A stretch of 64,000 bases of DNA from Legionella geestiana (GCF_004571195.1 NZ_CP038271.1:1106001-1170000); one strand, 5' to 3'; shown: positions 44,362-55,136, counted from the first letter of the stretch. Translations and numbers: made by a program. The notes: a model not told the origin generated them from the sequence alone.

Positions 44362-45012
44362 ATGAAGCATTATTCAGACAGGTATGAGGCCGGAAGCGTT
44401 CTCGCAGACGCTCTTCAAGAGTATGCGCATAAAAAAGAGGTCATCGTTTTAGCTCTGCCCCGCGGCGGCGTGCCTGTTGGTTTTGAGATAGCACGAAGGC
44501 TTTCACTGCCCCTCGATATTCTGGTGGTTCGAAAGCTTGGAGTGCCGGGACACGAGGAGCTCGCGATGGGTGCGATTGCCTCTGGTGATACCGTTTTCCT
44601 TAATCAGCCGCTTCTCGCTCAACTGAAAATCCCGCTCCCTTCGGTAGAGGCGGTTTTGCAGGCTGAAACGCGTGAACAACTTCGTCGCGAACGTCTCTAT
44701 CGCGCAAACCGCCCCTTCCCGTCCCTTCAAAATAATACGGTTATTCTGGTGGATGATGGTATCGCCACAGGCGCCAGCATGCAGGCGGCCATCGCGGCTT
44801 TGCGCACCCATAACCCGGCATGTATCATAATAGCTGTCCCCGTTGCCGCCGCTGAAACCTGCGACGTCATGAGTAAGCTTGCAGACAGGGTCATTTGCCC
44901 CCTGAGACCGATTCATTTTCAGGCCGTTGGATGCTGGTATGATAACTTTCCGCAGGTCTCTGACGATGAAGTCATTGAACTGTTAAGGCAATCTGCTCAC
45001 CGGACACACTGA
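44362..45012 (+). CDS. Phosphoribosyltransferase family protein
   Basis: 216 residues from the ATG at 44362, chosen for the GGGAG eight bases before it; the open frame extends to 44194 but that part is not protein-like. The domain starts FSDRYEAGSVL-like (YSDRYEAGSVLADAL), shows ALPRGGVPVGFEIA, LVVRKLGVPGHEELAMGAI and the PRPP-binding loop VILVDDGIATGASM. This is the type-I PRTase group found near dienelactone-hydrolase or erythromycin-esterase-like genes, of unsettled substrate. Cytoplasmic. The YiiX-like gene follows 55 bases downstream in the same direction. Confidence 0.88.
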   Translation: MKHYSDRYEAGSVLADALQEYAHKKEVIVLALPRGGVPVGFEIARRLSLPLDILVVRKLGVPGHEELAMGAIASGDTVFLNQPLLAQLKIPLPSVEAVLQAETREQLRRERLYRANRPFPSLQNNTVILVDDGIATGASMQAAIAALRTHNPACIIIAVPVAAAETCDVMSKLADRVICPLRPIHFQAVGCWYDNFPQVSDDEVIELLRQSAHRTH

Positions 45013-45067
45013 CCCGCTGGCAAATGATCTATAATTATGAGCATGTAGAGCGCAAAGTGGAGATAAT

Positions 45068-46060
45068 ATGACAATTGAGCGCGCACTTGAGGAAACCTTG
45101 CACCTTCAAGATGGAGATATTCTAATCCTCGAAACCCCCTATGAAGATGCAACCATGGACGACATGTTTCCTTTGAACATGAGGCGATTCACACCGGCGC
45201 ACAGTATGTTGTGGATTGCCGGAAGCGACCGCCCTGTAGCTCACGCCGTTCGTGAAGGATACCGCCAGCCCGGCACACGGCTGACGAATCTTCCAGAAGG
45301 CCGGGGGATGGTGTTTCGTTTTGCGGGAGAGGAGGATGTAAGCCAGCGGGCTGCGGCCATTATGAAAAACTGGTCCCTGTCCTCAAAAATCCGAACCCGT
45401 GAGGAACACCTGGCTGCCTGGCCACCCTCATTCTGGCAGGAGCGCCATGCGCGTGACATGAGAAATTTCTACAGCAATCCCGATGCTGCTGTCAGCGGAC
45501 CTGCCATGCCCTACCCTGAGCCTCGCGCTGAAGATGATTTACGCAACCTCATGCACAATCCCGAGCTTACAGTAATGGGAGATGAGGGCTTGAGACGCGC
45601 CATCAAATTCGCAAGCCGAAGCAACAACAGCAGTCCTCATGCGCCAAGTCGCGGACAACGCTGTACCCCCGTGATTATTGCCGCGTGGCAGGCAGCGGTG
45701 CTTCAACCCATTACTCGGCCCGGCATTAAAGGTGAAAATTCTTTTAAAGACTATAAAGGAAAGTCATTTGATGAATGGGCTGATGCAGTGCTCATACCCG
45801 GCTGGCGGGAAACCCCTGTCGGCAGGCAGCTTCTCGAAGCGCGTGCAACAGGCGATTATACGCTGTTGTTTCCTGCACCCTTTGCAGTGGATCAACGCTA
45901 CAGCACACCGGGAGCTTTTCACCGGGCCCTTAAAGCCTCTAATTTTATCAACGTAGGAGCCTTCTCTTCGTTTAAAGGGCGCCTCGAATGCCAGAACAAC
46001 CATCATACGGTTGTAAACGAAGAAGCGAGCTCGACAAGCCGTCCCGGCAGTTCGTCTTAA
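45068..46060 (+). CDS. Permuted NlpC/P60 (YiiX/YaeF-type) papain-like protein, candidate effector
   Basis: 330 residues. The N-terminus has DGDILILE, then FTPAHSMLWIAGSDRPVAHAV with H45, then GMVFRF: the order GD-I, H, VxHA, V-R of circularly permuted papain-like enzymes (PF05708). The matching cysteine is C199 in GQRCTPVIIAAWQAA, like the family's YCTELVW. A 100-residue insertion lies between. No signal peptide. The C-terminus is EEASSTSRPGSSS, Ser-rich with acidic residues, which could serve as a Dot/Icm signal. Such enzymes cut peptide or acyl bonds. The call is by motif reading; an effector role is a guess. Confidence 0.5.
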   Translation: MTIERALEETLHLQDGDILILETPYEDATMDDMFPLNMRRFTPAHSMLWIAGSDRPVAHAVREGYRQPGTRLTNLPEGRGMVFRFAGEEDVSQRAAAIMKNWSLSSKIRTREEHLAAWPPSFWQERHARDMRNFYSNPDAAVSGPAMPYPEPRAEDDLRNLMHNPELTVMGDEGLRRAIKFASRSNNSSPHAPSRGQRCTPVIIAAWQAAVLQPITRPGIKGENSFKDYKGKSFDEWADAVLIPGWRETPVGRQLLEARATGDYTLLFPAPFAVDQRYSTPGAFHRALKASNFINVGAFSSFKGRLECQNNHHTVVNEEASSTSRPGSSS

Positions 46061-46388
46061 GGCTGGCAGCGACACACTGGACGGGAAAAAGACACGGCAG
46101 GGAACACTTGTCAGAGAAGGTTTTTTGTAGGATGTGCACAGGGTTATCCACAGTTTTTGTGGATAAGGATTTCACCCCTATTGATAAAAAATATCTTAAT
46201 TATTCATAGTGTTATGACTGAAATGCATCAGAGGGAGAACAACTGTTCAGAGAAAGGGCGAAAAGATATCCACAAAGCTTAAGGGGAAAGGAAACAGAAA
46301 AATAACGTAATAATGATACCGAATCAGTATTTAAAAAAACAGTCTTGACAGTGTAGAAAAGCCGATTTTTATCCCCTTAAAAGAAAAA
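46061..46388. other. Intergenic stretch with DnaA boxes and AT-rich segment
   Basis: About 330 bases between the YiiX-like gene and the sdh-suc operon terminator. It holds two perfect inverted DnaA boxes (46144-46166), a near-match ATATCCACA at about 46267 and an AT-rich segment at about 46180-46210 (AAAAAATATCTTAATTATTC). No gene seen. Confidence 0.5.
46144..46166. promoter_or_regulatory. Pair of inverted DnaA boxes / hairpin
   Basis: TTATCCACA (46144-46152) and TGTGGATAA (46158-46166), both exact consensus DnaA boxes, lie head to head with five bases between. The same bases form a perfect 9-base-pair stem, so an RNA hairpin is the alternative reading. Confidence 0.5.
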
Positions 46389-46410
46389 AATCCCCGCCGG
46401 AGCGGGGATT
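46389..46410. terminator. Bidirectional terminator after sucD
   Basis: AATCCCCGC and GCGGGGATT pair perfectly around CGGA. The minus-strand reading is followed by seven T, which ends the sdh-suc transcript 13 bases past the sucD stop; the plus-strand reading is followed by GGCTTTTTT and could end the rightward transcript. Confidence 0.9.
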
Positions 46411-46423
46411 GGCTTTTTTGTGT

Positions 46424-47326
46424 TTAGAGTGCGCCTTCAGTTACACGCATTTTCCAGCCTGTAACTTCAGCAAGTGCGGCGGCCAGCAGGCCTGGTGAGC
46501 GAACCGTACGAACGCCCGCGGCTTCAAGTGCAGCAAACTTCTCAGCAGCCGTTCCCTTGCCACCGGAAATAATGGCACCTGCGTGCCCCATGCGCTTACC
46601 AGCCGGTGCCGTAACTCCGGCAATGTAGGAAACTACCGGTTTTTTAACATGGGTGCGGATGTATTCAGCGGCTTCTTCTTCAGCACTCCCACCGATTTCG
46701 CCGACCATAATAATGGCTTCGGTTTGCGGGTCTTTTTCAAAAAGTGCCAGCGCGTCAATGAAGCTCGTGCCGGGAATGGGGTCGCCACCGATGCCGATAC
46801 AGGTACTTTGGCCAAATCCCGCATCCGTAGTCTGTTTGACCGCTTCATACGTGAGCGTACCTGAGCGCGACACAATGCCCACGCGTCCTGGCAGGTGAAT
46901 GGAGCCGGGCATTATGCCAATCTTACACTCGCCTGGGGTAATAATTCCCGGGCAGTTGGGTCCAATCAGACGCGCATGGGTGTTATTTTCAAGATAAACC
47001 TTGACCTCCAGCATGTCGAGTACGGGTACGCCTTCCGTAATACAGACTATCAGCTTGATGCCGGCATCAGCCGCTTCAAGGATGGAGTCCTTGCAAAATG
47101 CTGCCGGAACATAAATCACGCTTGCATCCGCGCCAGTTGCAGCAACCGCATCACGCATCGTATTGAAGACCGGCAGACCCAGATGCGTCTGACCGCCCTT
47201 GCCCGGTGTTACACCACCAACCATACGGGTACCGTAGGCAATGGCCTGCTCGGAATGGAAGGTACCCTGTTTGCCGGTAAACCCCTGGCACAGGACTTTG
47301 GTTTCCCGATTGACTAATACACTCAT
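46424..47326 (-). CDS. sucD: Succinyl-CoA synthetase subunit alpha
   Basis: 300 residues, normal for the family. With SucC it converts succinyl-CoA, ADP/GDP and phosphate to succinate, CoA and ATP/GTP. The N-terminal CoA-binding Rossmann domain shows [18 protein letters not shown] and GVTPGKGG; the phosphohistidine is in [13 protein letters not shown] (about residue 245) and [14 protein letters not shown] is also intact. Last gene of the sdhCDAB-sucABCD operon, 27 bases after sucC, followed directly by a strong terminator. Nothing unusual. Confidence 0.98.
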   Translation of the reverse strand: MSVLVNRETKVLCQGFTGKQGTFHSEQAIAYGTRMVGGVTPGKGGQTHLGLPVFNTMRDAVAATGADASVIYVPAAFCKDSILEAADAGIKLIVCITEGVPVLDMLEVKVYLENNTHARLIGPNCPGIITPGECKIGIMPGSIHLPGRVGIVSRSGTLTYEAVKQTTDAGFGQSTCIGIGGDPIPGTSFIDALALFEKDPQTEAIIMVGEIGGSAEEEAAEYIRTHVKKPVVSYIAGVTAPAGKRMGHAGAIISGGKGTAAEKFAALEAAGVRTVRSPGLLAAALAEVTGWKMRVTEGAL

Positions 47327-47353
47327 TATTGGCCTCTAAATTTCTAATTCGGT

Positions 47354-48514
47354 TCAGGCGACTGCCGCCACGATTTTTTGCGCCGCATCCGTCAGGCTGC
47401 CTGCCGCGATAACATTCATATCGCTTTTATTCAGGATATCTGCACCCAGCTCGGCATTGTTACCTTCAAGACGCACCACCACCGGCACCCGAACATCAAC
47501 CTCTTTAACCGCGGCGAGAATGCCCTCGGCAATAAGGTCACAACGCACAATGCCGCCGAAAATGTTAACGAGAATGCCGCGTACCTTTTCATCGGAAAGG
47601 ATGATTTTAAAGGCTTCGCACACGCGTTCTTTAGTCGCACCGCCGCCAACATCGAGGAAGTTCGCAGGCTCGCCGCCATGCAGTTTAATAACATCCATCG
47701 TTGCCATGGCCAGTCCCGCACCGTTGACCATGCAGCCAATTTCACCATCAAGCGGAATGTAGTTCAGTTCCCAGTCTGTCGCGCGATTTTCACGCTCATC
47801 TTCCTGGGTCGTATCGCGCATGCCCTTCAGTTCAGGCTGGCGATAGAGCGCGTTGGGGTCGATGTTGACTTTGCCATCCAGACAGAGCAAATCGCCGCTT
47901 TTGGTCACGACCAGTGGATTAATTTCGACAAGGCTCAAATCACACTCAACGAACAGTTTGCCAAGGGCGGTCATCAGTTTTGTAAGCTGATTGATTTGCG
48001 CGCCTTCAAGGCCAAGCGCAAATGCCGCATCGCGACACTGAAACGGCATCACACCGACCAGCGGGTCAATCACGATGCGAATGATTTTTTCGGGCGTTTC
48101 ATGCGCGACTTTTTCAATCTCAACGCCGCCTTCCGTGGAAACCATCATGACCACACGCCGGGTGGCGCGGTCAACGACGGCTCCAAGATACAGTTCGCGT
48201 CCGATGTCGCAGGTTTCTTCTACCAGTACTGCGTTAACCGGCTGGCCTTTGGCATCTGTCTGATACGTAACAAGGCGCGTACCCAGCATGCCTTTGACCG
48301 CTGCTGCCAGCTCGTCACGGTTGGAAACCAGCTTGACACCACCCGCCTTGCCGCGGCCTCCGGCGTGCACCTGCGCTTTTACCACCGTGCGGGGCGTGGA
48401 AAGCTGTGAGGCTACCTGGAGCGCATCTTCCACAGAGTAAGCCACTGCGCCATTGGGGACCGGCATGCCGTAACGGGCAAACACCTGCTTGGCCTGGTAT
48501 TCATGCAAATTCAT
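47354..48514 (-). CDS. sucC: Succinyl-CoA synthetase subunit beta
   Basis: 386 residues, normal length. ATP-grasp fold at the N-terminus ([39 protein letters not shown]) and the C-terminal ligase domain with [30 protein letters not shown], here seen in its parts [11 protein letters not shown] and FLDVGGGA, which holds the second phosphate site. It binds nucleotide and succinate and pairs with SucD. It lies 14 bases after sucB and 27 before sucD in the same operon. All key motifs intact. Confidence 0.98.
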   Translation of the reverse strand: MNLHEYQAKQVFARYGMPVPNGAVAYSVEDALQVASQLSTPRTVVKAQVHAGGRGKAGGVKLVSNRDELAAAVKGMLGTRLVTYQTDAKGQPVNAVLVEETCDIGRELYLGAVVDRATRRVVMMVSTEGGVEIEKVAHETPEKIIRIVIDPLVGVMPFQCRDAAFALGLEGAQINQLTKLMTALGKLFVECDLSLVEINPLVVTKSGDLLCLDGKVNIDPNALYRQPELKGMRDTTQEDERENRATDWELNYIPLDGEIGCMVNGAGLAMATMDVIKLHGGEPANFLDVGGGATKERVCEAFKIILSDEKVRGILVNIFGGIVRCDLIAEGILAAVKEVDVRVPVVVRLEGNNAELGADILNKSDMNVIAAGSLTDAAQKIVAAVA

Positions 48515-48528
48515 TCTTTTTCACCTTA

Positions 48529-49728
48529 TCAAATATTAAGCAGCAATCGCGATGGGTCTTCCAGCAGCTGCTTCACGCTTACCAGAAACTGAACAGACTC
48601 TTTGCCATCAATCAAACGGTGATCGTAGGAAAGTGCGATGTACATCATCGGACGAATCACAATCTCGCCGTTTTCTACAATGGGTCTGTCCTCGATTTTG
48701 TGCATCCCAAGGATACCCGTCTGCGGCGGATTAATAATTGGAGTTGCAAGCAGCGACCCAAACACCCCACCGTTAGTAATGGTGAAGGTGCCACCCTGCA
48801 TTTCTTCCATGGCAAGCTTGCCATCCCGCGCACGTACCGCAGCATCATTGATGCGTTTTTCAATGTCGGCCATGCTGAGGGTATCCGCATCTCGGATAAC
48901 CGGCACGACAAGACCGCGCTCCGTGGAAACGGCAATACCCACATCATAATATCCGTGATACACGATATCCTGACCATCGATGGAGGCGTTGACAGCCGGG
49001 AAGCGTTTCAGCGATTCCACAACGGCTTTGGTGAAAAAGGACATAAAACCCAGTTTCACGCCATGTTTCTTCTCAAACACATCCTTATACTGGTTGCGCA
49101 TGTCCATTACCGCTTTCAGATTGACCTCATTGAAGGTGGTCAGCATGGCGGCGTTATGCTGTGCCTGTACGAGGCGCTCGGCAATGCGCGCGCGCAGACG
49201 TGTCATGGGCACGCGGCGCTCTTCACGCATACCGCTCGCGACATGCACGGGCGTTTCAACAGCCGGGGCGACCACTGCCGGGGCCGGGGCCTCAGCGCCC
49301 TTGCGTCCCGAAGCGATGAAAGCCAGGACATCCTCTTTAGTAATGCGTCCCTCTTTGCCCGTACCAACAATCTGTCCGGGTTGCAGATTATTTTCTGCAA
49401 GCATCCGTCTTACTGCGGGACTTGTTGCCGCATCGCTTGATTCCACCGGCTCTGAGGCGGCTTGAACCGGCGCTGCTGCAGGAGCAGAAGCACCCGCTGC
49501 AATTTTTGCGAGTAAATCACTGGCCTGCACCGTATCGCCTTCTTTAAAGAAGACCGCTTCGAGAACACCATCGGCAGGGGCTGGAACTTCGAGAACCACC
49601 TTGTCGGTTTCGAGATCGAGAAGATTCTCATCACGTTTGACCTGGTCGCCCGGCTTTTTGTGCCAGGTGGCGATGGTGGCATCGGCCACCGACTCGGGCA
49701 AAGCAGGAACTTTGACTTCAACTGACAT
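48529..49728 (-). CDS. sucB: 2-oxoglutarate dehydrogenase E2, dihydrolipoamide succinyltransferase
   Basis: 399 residues. N-terminal lipoyl domain (1-76) with the lipoylated lysine in [13 protein letters not shown] (about K43), an Ala/Pro-rich linker, an E3-binding domain (about 105-145, [13 protein letters not shown] and [13 protein letters not shown]), a second linker and the catalytic domain with [16 protein letters not shown] near the end. It transfers the succinyl group from E1 to CoA and forms the complex core. 42 bases after sucA and 14 before sucC. No E3 (lpd) gene in the window, as usual when E3 is shared with pyruvate dehydrogenase. Confidence 0.98.
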   Translation of the reverse strand: MSVEVKVPALPESVADATIATWHKKPGDQVKRDENLLDLETDKVVLEVPAPADGVLEAVFFKEGDTVQASDLLAKIAAGASAPAAAPVQAASEPVESSDAATSPAVRRMLAENNLQPGQIVGTGKEGRITKEDVLAFIASGRKGAEAPAPAVVAPAVETPVHVASGMREERRVPMTRLRARIAERLVQAQHNAAMLTTFNEVNLKAVMDMRNQYKDVFEKKHGVKLGFMSFFTKAVVESLKRFPAVNASIDGQDIVYHGYYDVGIAVSTERGLVVPVIRDADTLSMADIEKRINDAAVRARDGKLAMEEMQGGTFTITNGGVFGSLLATPIINPPQTGILGMHKIEDRPIVENGEIVIRPMMYIALSYDHRLIDGKESVQFLVSVKQLLEDPSRLLLNI

Positions 49729-49770
49729 GTTGTTACCTTTCTTCTTGAGGGTTGAATGCGTTCACCAGTG

Positions 49771-52569
49771 TTACTCTTCCAGAGCCTGTTTCACCAGCGC
49801 CTTTTGCTGTTCTGCATGCAGCAGCGGACTGCCGACAGCGGGAGACGCGGCAAATTCGCGGCCCGCATAGCGCAGTGTCTGTTCTTTTTGCAGACATGCC
49901 ACGATATTGTGCTGTGAGGAAAACCAGACTCCCTGGTTCTGTGGCTCTTCCTGGCACCAGATAATGTCGCGGGCGTTGGGGTACTTTTTAAGTTCCTCAA
50001 TCAGCGCTTTCATCGGAAACGGATAGAGCTGCTCTATGCGCACAATCGCGACGTTCTGCAGTTCGTCTGCCCGGCGTTTCTCGAGGAGGTCATAATATAC
50101 CTTGCCACAGCAGAGAACCACCCTCGTAACCGCACGCGCATCAAGCGCGTCTACTTCGGGGATAACGTTCTGGAAGCTGCCCTCGGTTAAATCCGAAAGG
50201 CTTGAAACGGCAAGCCGGTGACGCAACAGGCTTTTGGGCGTCATCACAATCAATGGCTTACGATAAGGACGAATCATCTGGCGGCGCAACAGATGGAAAA
50301 TCTGAGCCGGCGTTGTCGGCGTGCACACCTGCATGTTCTGTTGTGCGCAAAGCTGCATGTAGCGCTCAAGGCGTGCCGAAGAATGCTCAGGGCCCTGGCC
50401 CTCGTATCCGTGCGGCAGCAGCATTACAAGGCCGCAGAGGCGTCCCCACTTCTGCTCACCGGAGCTAATGAACTGATCAATAACGACCTGCGCACCATTG
50501 GCAAAATCGCCAAACTGCGCTTCCCAGAGCACGAGTGAGGCGGGGTCTGAAGACGCATAACCATACTCAAAAGCGAGCACCGCTTCTTCCGACAGCACGG
50601 AATCAATGACTTTAAAGCGGCGGTTGTGACCGTTGGCCAGCTTTTCAAGCGGCACGATGCTCTCACCGGTGTTGATATCATGCAGCACCGCGTGACGGTG
50701 CGCGAATGTACCGCGCCCGCAGTCCTGTCCAGAGAGGCGCACCGCATAATCTTCCTGCAGGAGACTTGCATACGCCATGGTTTCTGCATAACCCCAGTTT
50801 AAGGGGATTTCGCCAAGCGTCATTTTTTCGCGGTCAGCCAAAAGCTTGCGTACCACGGGATGCAGCTCAAAACCCGCCGGCAGTTCAAGAAGTGCCTTGG
50901 AAAGTTTTTTCAGCGTTTCCAGTGAAATGGCGGTTTTAGCAGGCTCCGTCCATTCCGTATGCAAATAGGGCGTCCAGTCCGTAGACAGACGTCCGGGATA
51001 ATCGCCGTTAACCGTCTCAACGACCGGCAGACCGGCATCGAGGCGTTCACGATACGCGTCCACCATGCCATTGACCGCTTCTCGGTCAATCACACCGGCA
51101 TCAATCAGCTTTTCTGCATACTTTTCGCGAAGCGTTGGCATGGATTTGATTTTTTTATACATCATGGGCTGCGTGACCGATGGCTCATCAGCCTCGTTAT
51201 GGCCGTGTCGGCGATAGCACATGAGATCAATCACAACATCGCGTTTGAAACGCTTGCGAAATTCAAAGGCGATTTTTGTGGCAAACAGCACCGCTTCAGG
51301 GTCTTCGCCGTTCACATGCAGTACCGGCGCCTGCACCATTTTTGCAACATCGGTACAGTAACGGGTGGAGCGGGCATCGAGAGGATTGCTGGTGGTAAAG
51401 CCAATCTGGTTGTTGATGACAATGTGTACAGTACCGCCAGTGCAATAGCCGCGCGCCTGGGAAAAGTTAAAAGTTTCCATGACCACGCCTTGACCGGCAA
51501 ACGCGGCGTCTCCGTGGATAATCACTGGCAGAACCGTTTCATAGGTACCGAGGTCACCACGGCGCGCAAGGCGCGAACGCACGGAGCCTTCAACCACCGG
51601 GCTGATAATTTCAAGGTGTGAGGGATTAAACGCAAGCGCGAGGTGCAGCATGCGGCCCGAATCCGTCCGCACGTTGGAGGAAAAGCCCATATGGTACTTC
51701 ACGTCTCCAGTGCGTTCCGAGTTAATTTTGCCTTCAAATTCCTGGAAAAGATCCTGCGGCGATTTACCAAGTACGTTGACAAGTACATTCAGGCGGCCTC
51801 GGTGCGCCATGCCAATCACAATTTCCTGGGTTTCGCTCTCGCCGCCTTCCCGGATAATTTCCTGCATCATGGGAATAAGCGCGTCTCCACCTTCGAGTGA
51901 AAAACGCTTCTGACCGACAAAGCGGGTTCCAAGATAACGCTCAAGACCATCGGCGGCAATCAGCTCTTTAAGAATGCGCTTTTGCGTTTCGGGCGTGAAT
52001 GTCGCGCGGCCTCGGGTTGATTCCATGGCATTTTGCAACCAGAGAATTTCCGCATTGTCTGACAGGTGCATGTATTCAATGCCAATACTGCCACAGTAGG
52101 TTTCACGCAGCTGGCTGTAAAGGGCCTGTAGTGTCTGGTTGCCAAAAGCGCTGCCGCCAAAAAAGGTGCGCTGCATGTCAGCGCTGCTCAGCTGATGGTA
52201 CGCTAAATCAAGCGCCGGCATTTCCACACGTTCAGCCATTTCGAGCGGATCGAGATTTGCGGCAAGGTGGCCGTACGTGCGATAGGCATTAAGAAGTTCA
52301 GTGACTTTCGACTGGCTGTTGTCAGTACCGACAACCGTGGCGGCCGTCTTTGGCAGCGTTGCCTGATGTTGAAAATAGTCGCGCACTAACCGATGCGCTT
52401 CGTCATGTGCCTTGCCGTCACCCTTTGCCATTCCCTGAAAAACTGCTCTCCATGCTTGTGGCACCGATTCCGGTGATGCCAGGAAATCTTCATACAGGCC
52501 ATCCACATAGGCCATGTTACCACCCGAGAGCCAGCCGGTGGCCCATTGGTTTTCCAGAGTCGTGCTCAT
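49771..52569 (-). CDS. sucA: 2-oxoglutarate dehydrogenase E1
   Basis: 932 residues, normal. Thiamine-diphosphate enzyme that decarboxylates 2-oxoglutarate and passes the succinyl group to SucB. The E2-binding N-terminus (NMAYVDGLYEDFLASPESVP), the ThDP region (GMAHRGRLNVLVNVLGKSP; GDAAFAGQGVV) and the transketolase-like Pyr domain (QDCGRGTFAHRHAVLHD) are visible, as is the C-terminal MLLPHGYEGQGPEHSSARLE. It follows sdhB after 57 bases, the widest gap in the operon, where an internal promoter could lie, though none was identified. Confidence 0.98.
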   Translation of the reverse strand: MSTTLENQWATGWLSGGNMAYVDGLYEDFLASPESVPQAWRAVFQGMAKGDGKAHDEAHRLVRDYFQHQATLPKTAATVVGTDNSQSKVTELLNAYRTYGHLAANLDPLEMAERVEMPALDLAYHQLSSADMQRTFFGGSAFGNQTLQALYSQLRETYCGSIGIEYMHLSDNAEILWLQNAMESTRGRATFTPETQKRILKELIAADGLERYLGTRFVGQKRFSLEGGDALIPMMQEIIREGGESETQEIVIGMAHRGRLNVLVNVLGKSPQDLFQEFEGKINSERTGDVKYHMGFSSNVRTDSGRMLHLALAFNPSHLEIISPVVEGSVRSRLARRGDLGTYETVLPVIIHGDAAFAGQGVVMETFNFSQARGYCTGGTVHIVINNQIGFTTSNPLDARSTRYCTDVAKMVQAPVLHVNGEDPEAVLFATKIAFEFRKRFKRDVVIDLMCYRRHGHNEADEPSVTQPMMYKKIKSMPTLREKYAEKLIDAGVIDREAVNGMVDAYRERLDAGLPVVETVNGDYPGRLSTDWTPYLHTEWTEPAKTAISLETLKKLSKALLELPAGFELHPVVRKLLADREKMTLGEIPLNWGYAETMAYASLLQEDYAVRLSGQDCGRGTFAHRHAVLHDINTGESIVPLEKLANGHNRRFKVIDSVLSEEAVLAFEYGYASSDPASLVLWEAQFGDFANGAQVVIDQFISSGEQKWGRLCGLVMLLPHGYEGQGPEHSSARLERYMQLCAQQNMQVCTPTTPAQIFHLLRRQMIRPYRKPLIVMTPKSLLRHRLAVSSLSDLTEGSFQNVIPEVDALDARAVTRVVLCCGKVYYDLLEKRRADELQNVAIVRIEQLYPFPMKALIEELKKYPNARDIIWCQEEPQNQGVWFSSQHNIVACLQKEQTLRYAGREFAASPAVGSPLLHAEQQKALVKQALEE

Positions 52570-52626
52570 ACTGCGGTCTCCGATACGGTTTGCCGGGGAT
52601 GCGCACCGGCAAACGTTGTGCTGATG

Positions 52627-53349
52627 TCAGGTTTCGCGATTCAGCATTTGCTTGCGAATGTCAGAAATAGCCACCGTGGGATTCAATCCTTTGGGGCAGA
52701 CGCTGGCGCAGTTCATAATAGAACGGCAGCGGAATACACTGAAGGGATCCTGCAGTTTATCAAGCCGGCTGTCAGTGGCCGTATCACGGCTGTCGGCGAG
52801 AAAGCGTCGCGCCTGCAAAAGCCCCGCGGGACCGACAAATTTGTCGGGATTCCACCAGAAGGAGGGGCAGGAGCTGGTGCAGCAGGCACACAGAATGCAC
52901 TCATACAGACCATCGAGCTGCGCACGTTCTTCGGGTGACTGCAGCCGTTCACGTGCCGGAGGCACGGTGTTGTTCTGCAGATACGGCTCAACACGTTCGT
53001 ACTGCTGATAAAACTGGCTCATGTCCACCACCAGGTCACGTATCACCGGGAACCCCGGGAGCGGGCGCAGCACAACGTTGTCAGTGCCAAGGCTTGACAG
53101 CGCGGTAATACAGGCAAGGCCATTAGCACCGTTGATGTTCATACCGTCTGAACCGCATACCCCTTCGCGGCAGGAGCGGCGAAAACTGAGCGTTGGGTCC
53201 TGCTCGGATTTAATGCGCTCAAGCAGGCTCAGCAGCATGGTGTCGGTATTGGCGGGAATATCCAGTGAATACTCCTGCATGTACGGTTTGGTGTCCTTGT
53301 CCGGATTATACCGGTATACGGAAACACGTAAGGTTCGCACGGCGGTCAT
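52627..53349 (-). CDS. sdhB: Succinate dehydrogenase iron-sulfur subunit
   Basis: 240 residues. The N-terminal ferredoxin domain ligates the [2Fe-2S] cluster through CREGVCGSDGM (C60, C65, D68 as in E. coli) and C80 in GANGLAC. The C-terminal domain binds [4Fe-4S] and [3Fe-4S] through CILCACCTSSCPSFWW and CRSIMNCASVCPKGLNP. It carries electrons from the FAD of SdhA to quinone at SdhCD on the inner face of the cytoplasmic membrane. 12 bases after sdhA. All cluster ligands present. Confidence 0.98.
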   Translation of the reverse strand: MTAVRTLRVSVYRYNPDKDTKPYMQEYSLDIPANTDTMLLSLLERIKSEQDPTLSFRRSCREGVCGSDGMNINGANGLACITALSSLGTDNVVLRPLPGFPVIRDLVVDMSQFYQQYERVEPYLQNNTVPPARERLQSPEERAQLDGLYECILCACCTSSCPSFWWNPDKFVGPAGLLQARRFLADSRDTATDSRLDKLQDPFSVFRCRSIMNCASVCPKGLNPTVAISDIRKQMLNRET

Positions 53350-53361
53350 GGGCTTTTCTCT

Positions 53362-55134
53362 CTAGTAAACGCGTTCTTTGGGTTCCATCGGTTCCACAAA
53401 ATGCGGCGACATGTTCACAGGACGATAATCAATGGCATCACCCTCCATAAGGTAAAGGGTGTGTTTTATCCAGTTGACATCATCACGCTTCGGATAATCT
53501 TCACGGCTGTGCGCGCCACGGCTTTCTGTGCGTGCAAGCGCCGAACGGGCCGTTGAGCAGGCGGTCGCCAGCAGGTTATCAAGCTCCAGCGCACCAATAC
53601 GCTCGGTGTTGAACACGGCACTCTTATCCTGCAGCCAGGCATGATTCAGGCGCTCACGCAACTCTTCGAGGCGGTGAAGGCCATGCTCCATGACTTCGCC
53701 TGTGCGAAACACACCAAAATCTTCCTGCATCACACGCTGCATGTCAGCACGAATGGCAGCAGGCGACTCACCGCCGCTTTGGGAATTTTCCCAGCGCATG
53801 TAGCGCGTAAGTGAGGCTTCAACGTCATCATTAGAGGCATTGGCCAAATCCGGCAACGCGTTAGACTGACGCAGTTCTTCAATGTGCAGACCCGCCGCAC
53901 GACCAAAGACCACCAGGTCAAGAAGTGAGTTACCGCCAAGGCGGTTTGCACCATGCACGGATACGCAGGCGCATTCACCAACGGCATACAGTCCTTCGAC
54001 CACTTTATCTTCGCCATTTTGATGAGTGAGCACCTGACCGTGACGGTTGGTAGGAATACCCCCCATGGTATAATGACAGGTCGGTACGACTGGAATCGGT
54101 TCGTAAACCGGGTCGACGCCTGCGAATTTCATTGACAGTTCGCGAATGCCTGGCAGGCGCGATTTAATGAGGTCGGCGCCAAGATGGTCGAGCTTCAGTT
54201 TGACATAATCAACCCCGCCCGGAGCAAATCCTTTACCGGCACGCATTTCAAGCGCCATCGAGCGCGCCACGACATCCCTCGAGGCGAGATCTTTGGCATG
54301 AGGCGCATAACGCTCCATAAAACGCTCACCATCGCGGTTAACAAGATAACCGCCCTCGCCGCGACACCCTTCTGTCACCAGCGAACCGGCACCGGCAATG
54401 CCGGTCGGGTGGAACTGCCACATTTCCATGTCCTGAAGCGGAATGCCGGCACGCAGCGCCATCCCGAAACCATCACCGGTATTAATGTAGGCATTGGTTG
54501 TTGACTGGAAAATACGCCCCGCCCCCCCGGTCGCGAGTACGCACACGCGTGATGCGAAATAGACCACTTCACCGGTTTCGATGCAAAGCGCGGTCACTCC
54601 CGTGATGCGTCCGTTCGCATTACGAACAAAATCGAGGGCGAACCATTCGCTGAAAATACGGGTATGGGCTTTGAGGTTCTGCTGATACAGGGTGTGCAGC
54701 AGCGCATGCCCGGTTCTGTCAGCCGCCGCACAGGTACGAGCCGCCTGCTCGCCCCCAAAGTTTTTCGACTGTCCGCCAAACTGACGCTGATAAATGCGCC
54801 CGTTATCCATGCGGGAAAACGGCAGCCCCATGTGCTCAAGCTCATAAACCGCTTCCGGACCGGTTTTGCAGAGGTATTCGATGCAGTCCTGGTCGCCGAT
54901 ATAATCCGCTCCCTTGACCGTATCGTACATGTGCCAGCGCCAGTCATCAGGATGCGCGTTACCGAGCGCACAGGTAATGCCGCCCTGAGCAGATACCGTG
55001 TGCGAACGGGTGGGAAACACCTTGGAAAGAATGGCGGTGTTAAACCCAAGTGCTGAAAGCTGATGCCCGGCACGAAGACCGGCACCACCAGCGCCGATTA
55101 CCAGCGCGTCAAACGTATATTGTGGAATGTGCAT
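53362..55134 (-). CDS. sdhA: Succinate dehydrogenase flavoprotein subunit
   Basis: 590 residues from the ATG at 55134, two bases after the sdhD stop; the much longer open frame to 55332 lies inside sdhD and is not used. FAD-binding [14 protein letters not shown], the histidine that carries covalent FAD at H45 in [11 protein letters not shown], the active-site region [10 protein letters not shown] and [11 protein letters not shown], and the C-terminal [16 protein letters not shown] are all present. Oxidises succinate to fumarate. Same operon as sdhC, sdhD and sdhB. Confidence 0.98.
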   Translation of the reverse strand: MHIPQYTFDALVIGAGGAGLRAGHQLSALGFNTAILSKVFPTRSHTVSAQGGITCALGNAHPDDWRWHMYDTVKGADYIGDQDCIEYLCKTGPEAVYELEHMGLPFSRMDNGRIYQRQFGGQSKNFGGEQAARTCAAADRTGHALLHTLYQQNLKAHTRIFSEWFALDFVRNANGRITGVTALCIETGEVVYFASRVCVLATGGAGRIFQSTTNAYINTGDGFGMALRAGIPLQDMEMWQFHPTGIAGAGSLVTEGCRGEGGYLVNRDGERFMERYAPHAKDLASRDVVARSMALEMRAGKGFAPGGVDYVKLKLDHLGADLIKSRLPGIRELSMKFAGVDPVYEPIPVVPTCHYTMGGIPTNRHGQVLTHQNGEDKVVEGLYAVGECACVSVHGANRLGGNSLLDLVVFGRAAGLHIEELRQSNALPDLANASNDDVEASLTRYMRWENSQSGGESPAAIRADMQRVMQEDFGVFRTGEVMEHGLHRLEELRERLNHAWLQDKSAVFNTERIGALELDNLLATACSTARSALARTESRGAHSREDYPKRDDVNWIKHTLYLMEGDAIDYRPVNMSPHFVEPMEPKERVY

Positions 55135-55136
55135 GC

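Noticed and set aside
47378-49440. Two plus-strand ORFs of about 340 codons opposite sucC and sucB
   Set aside because: Shadows of well-conserved TCA genes on the other strand, rich in His/Arg/Asn from reversed codons.
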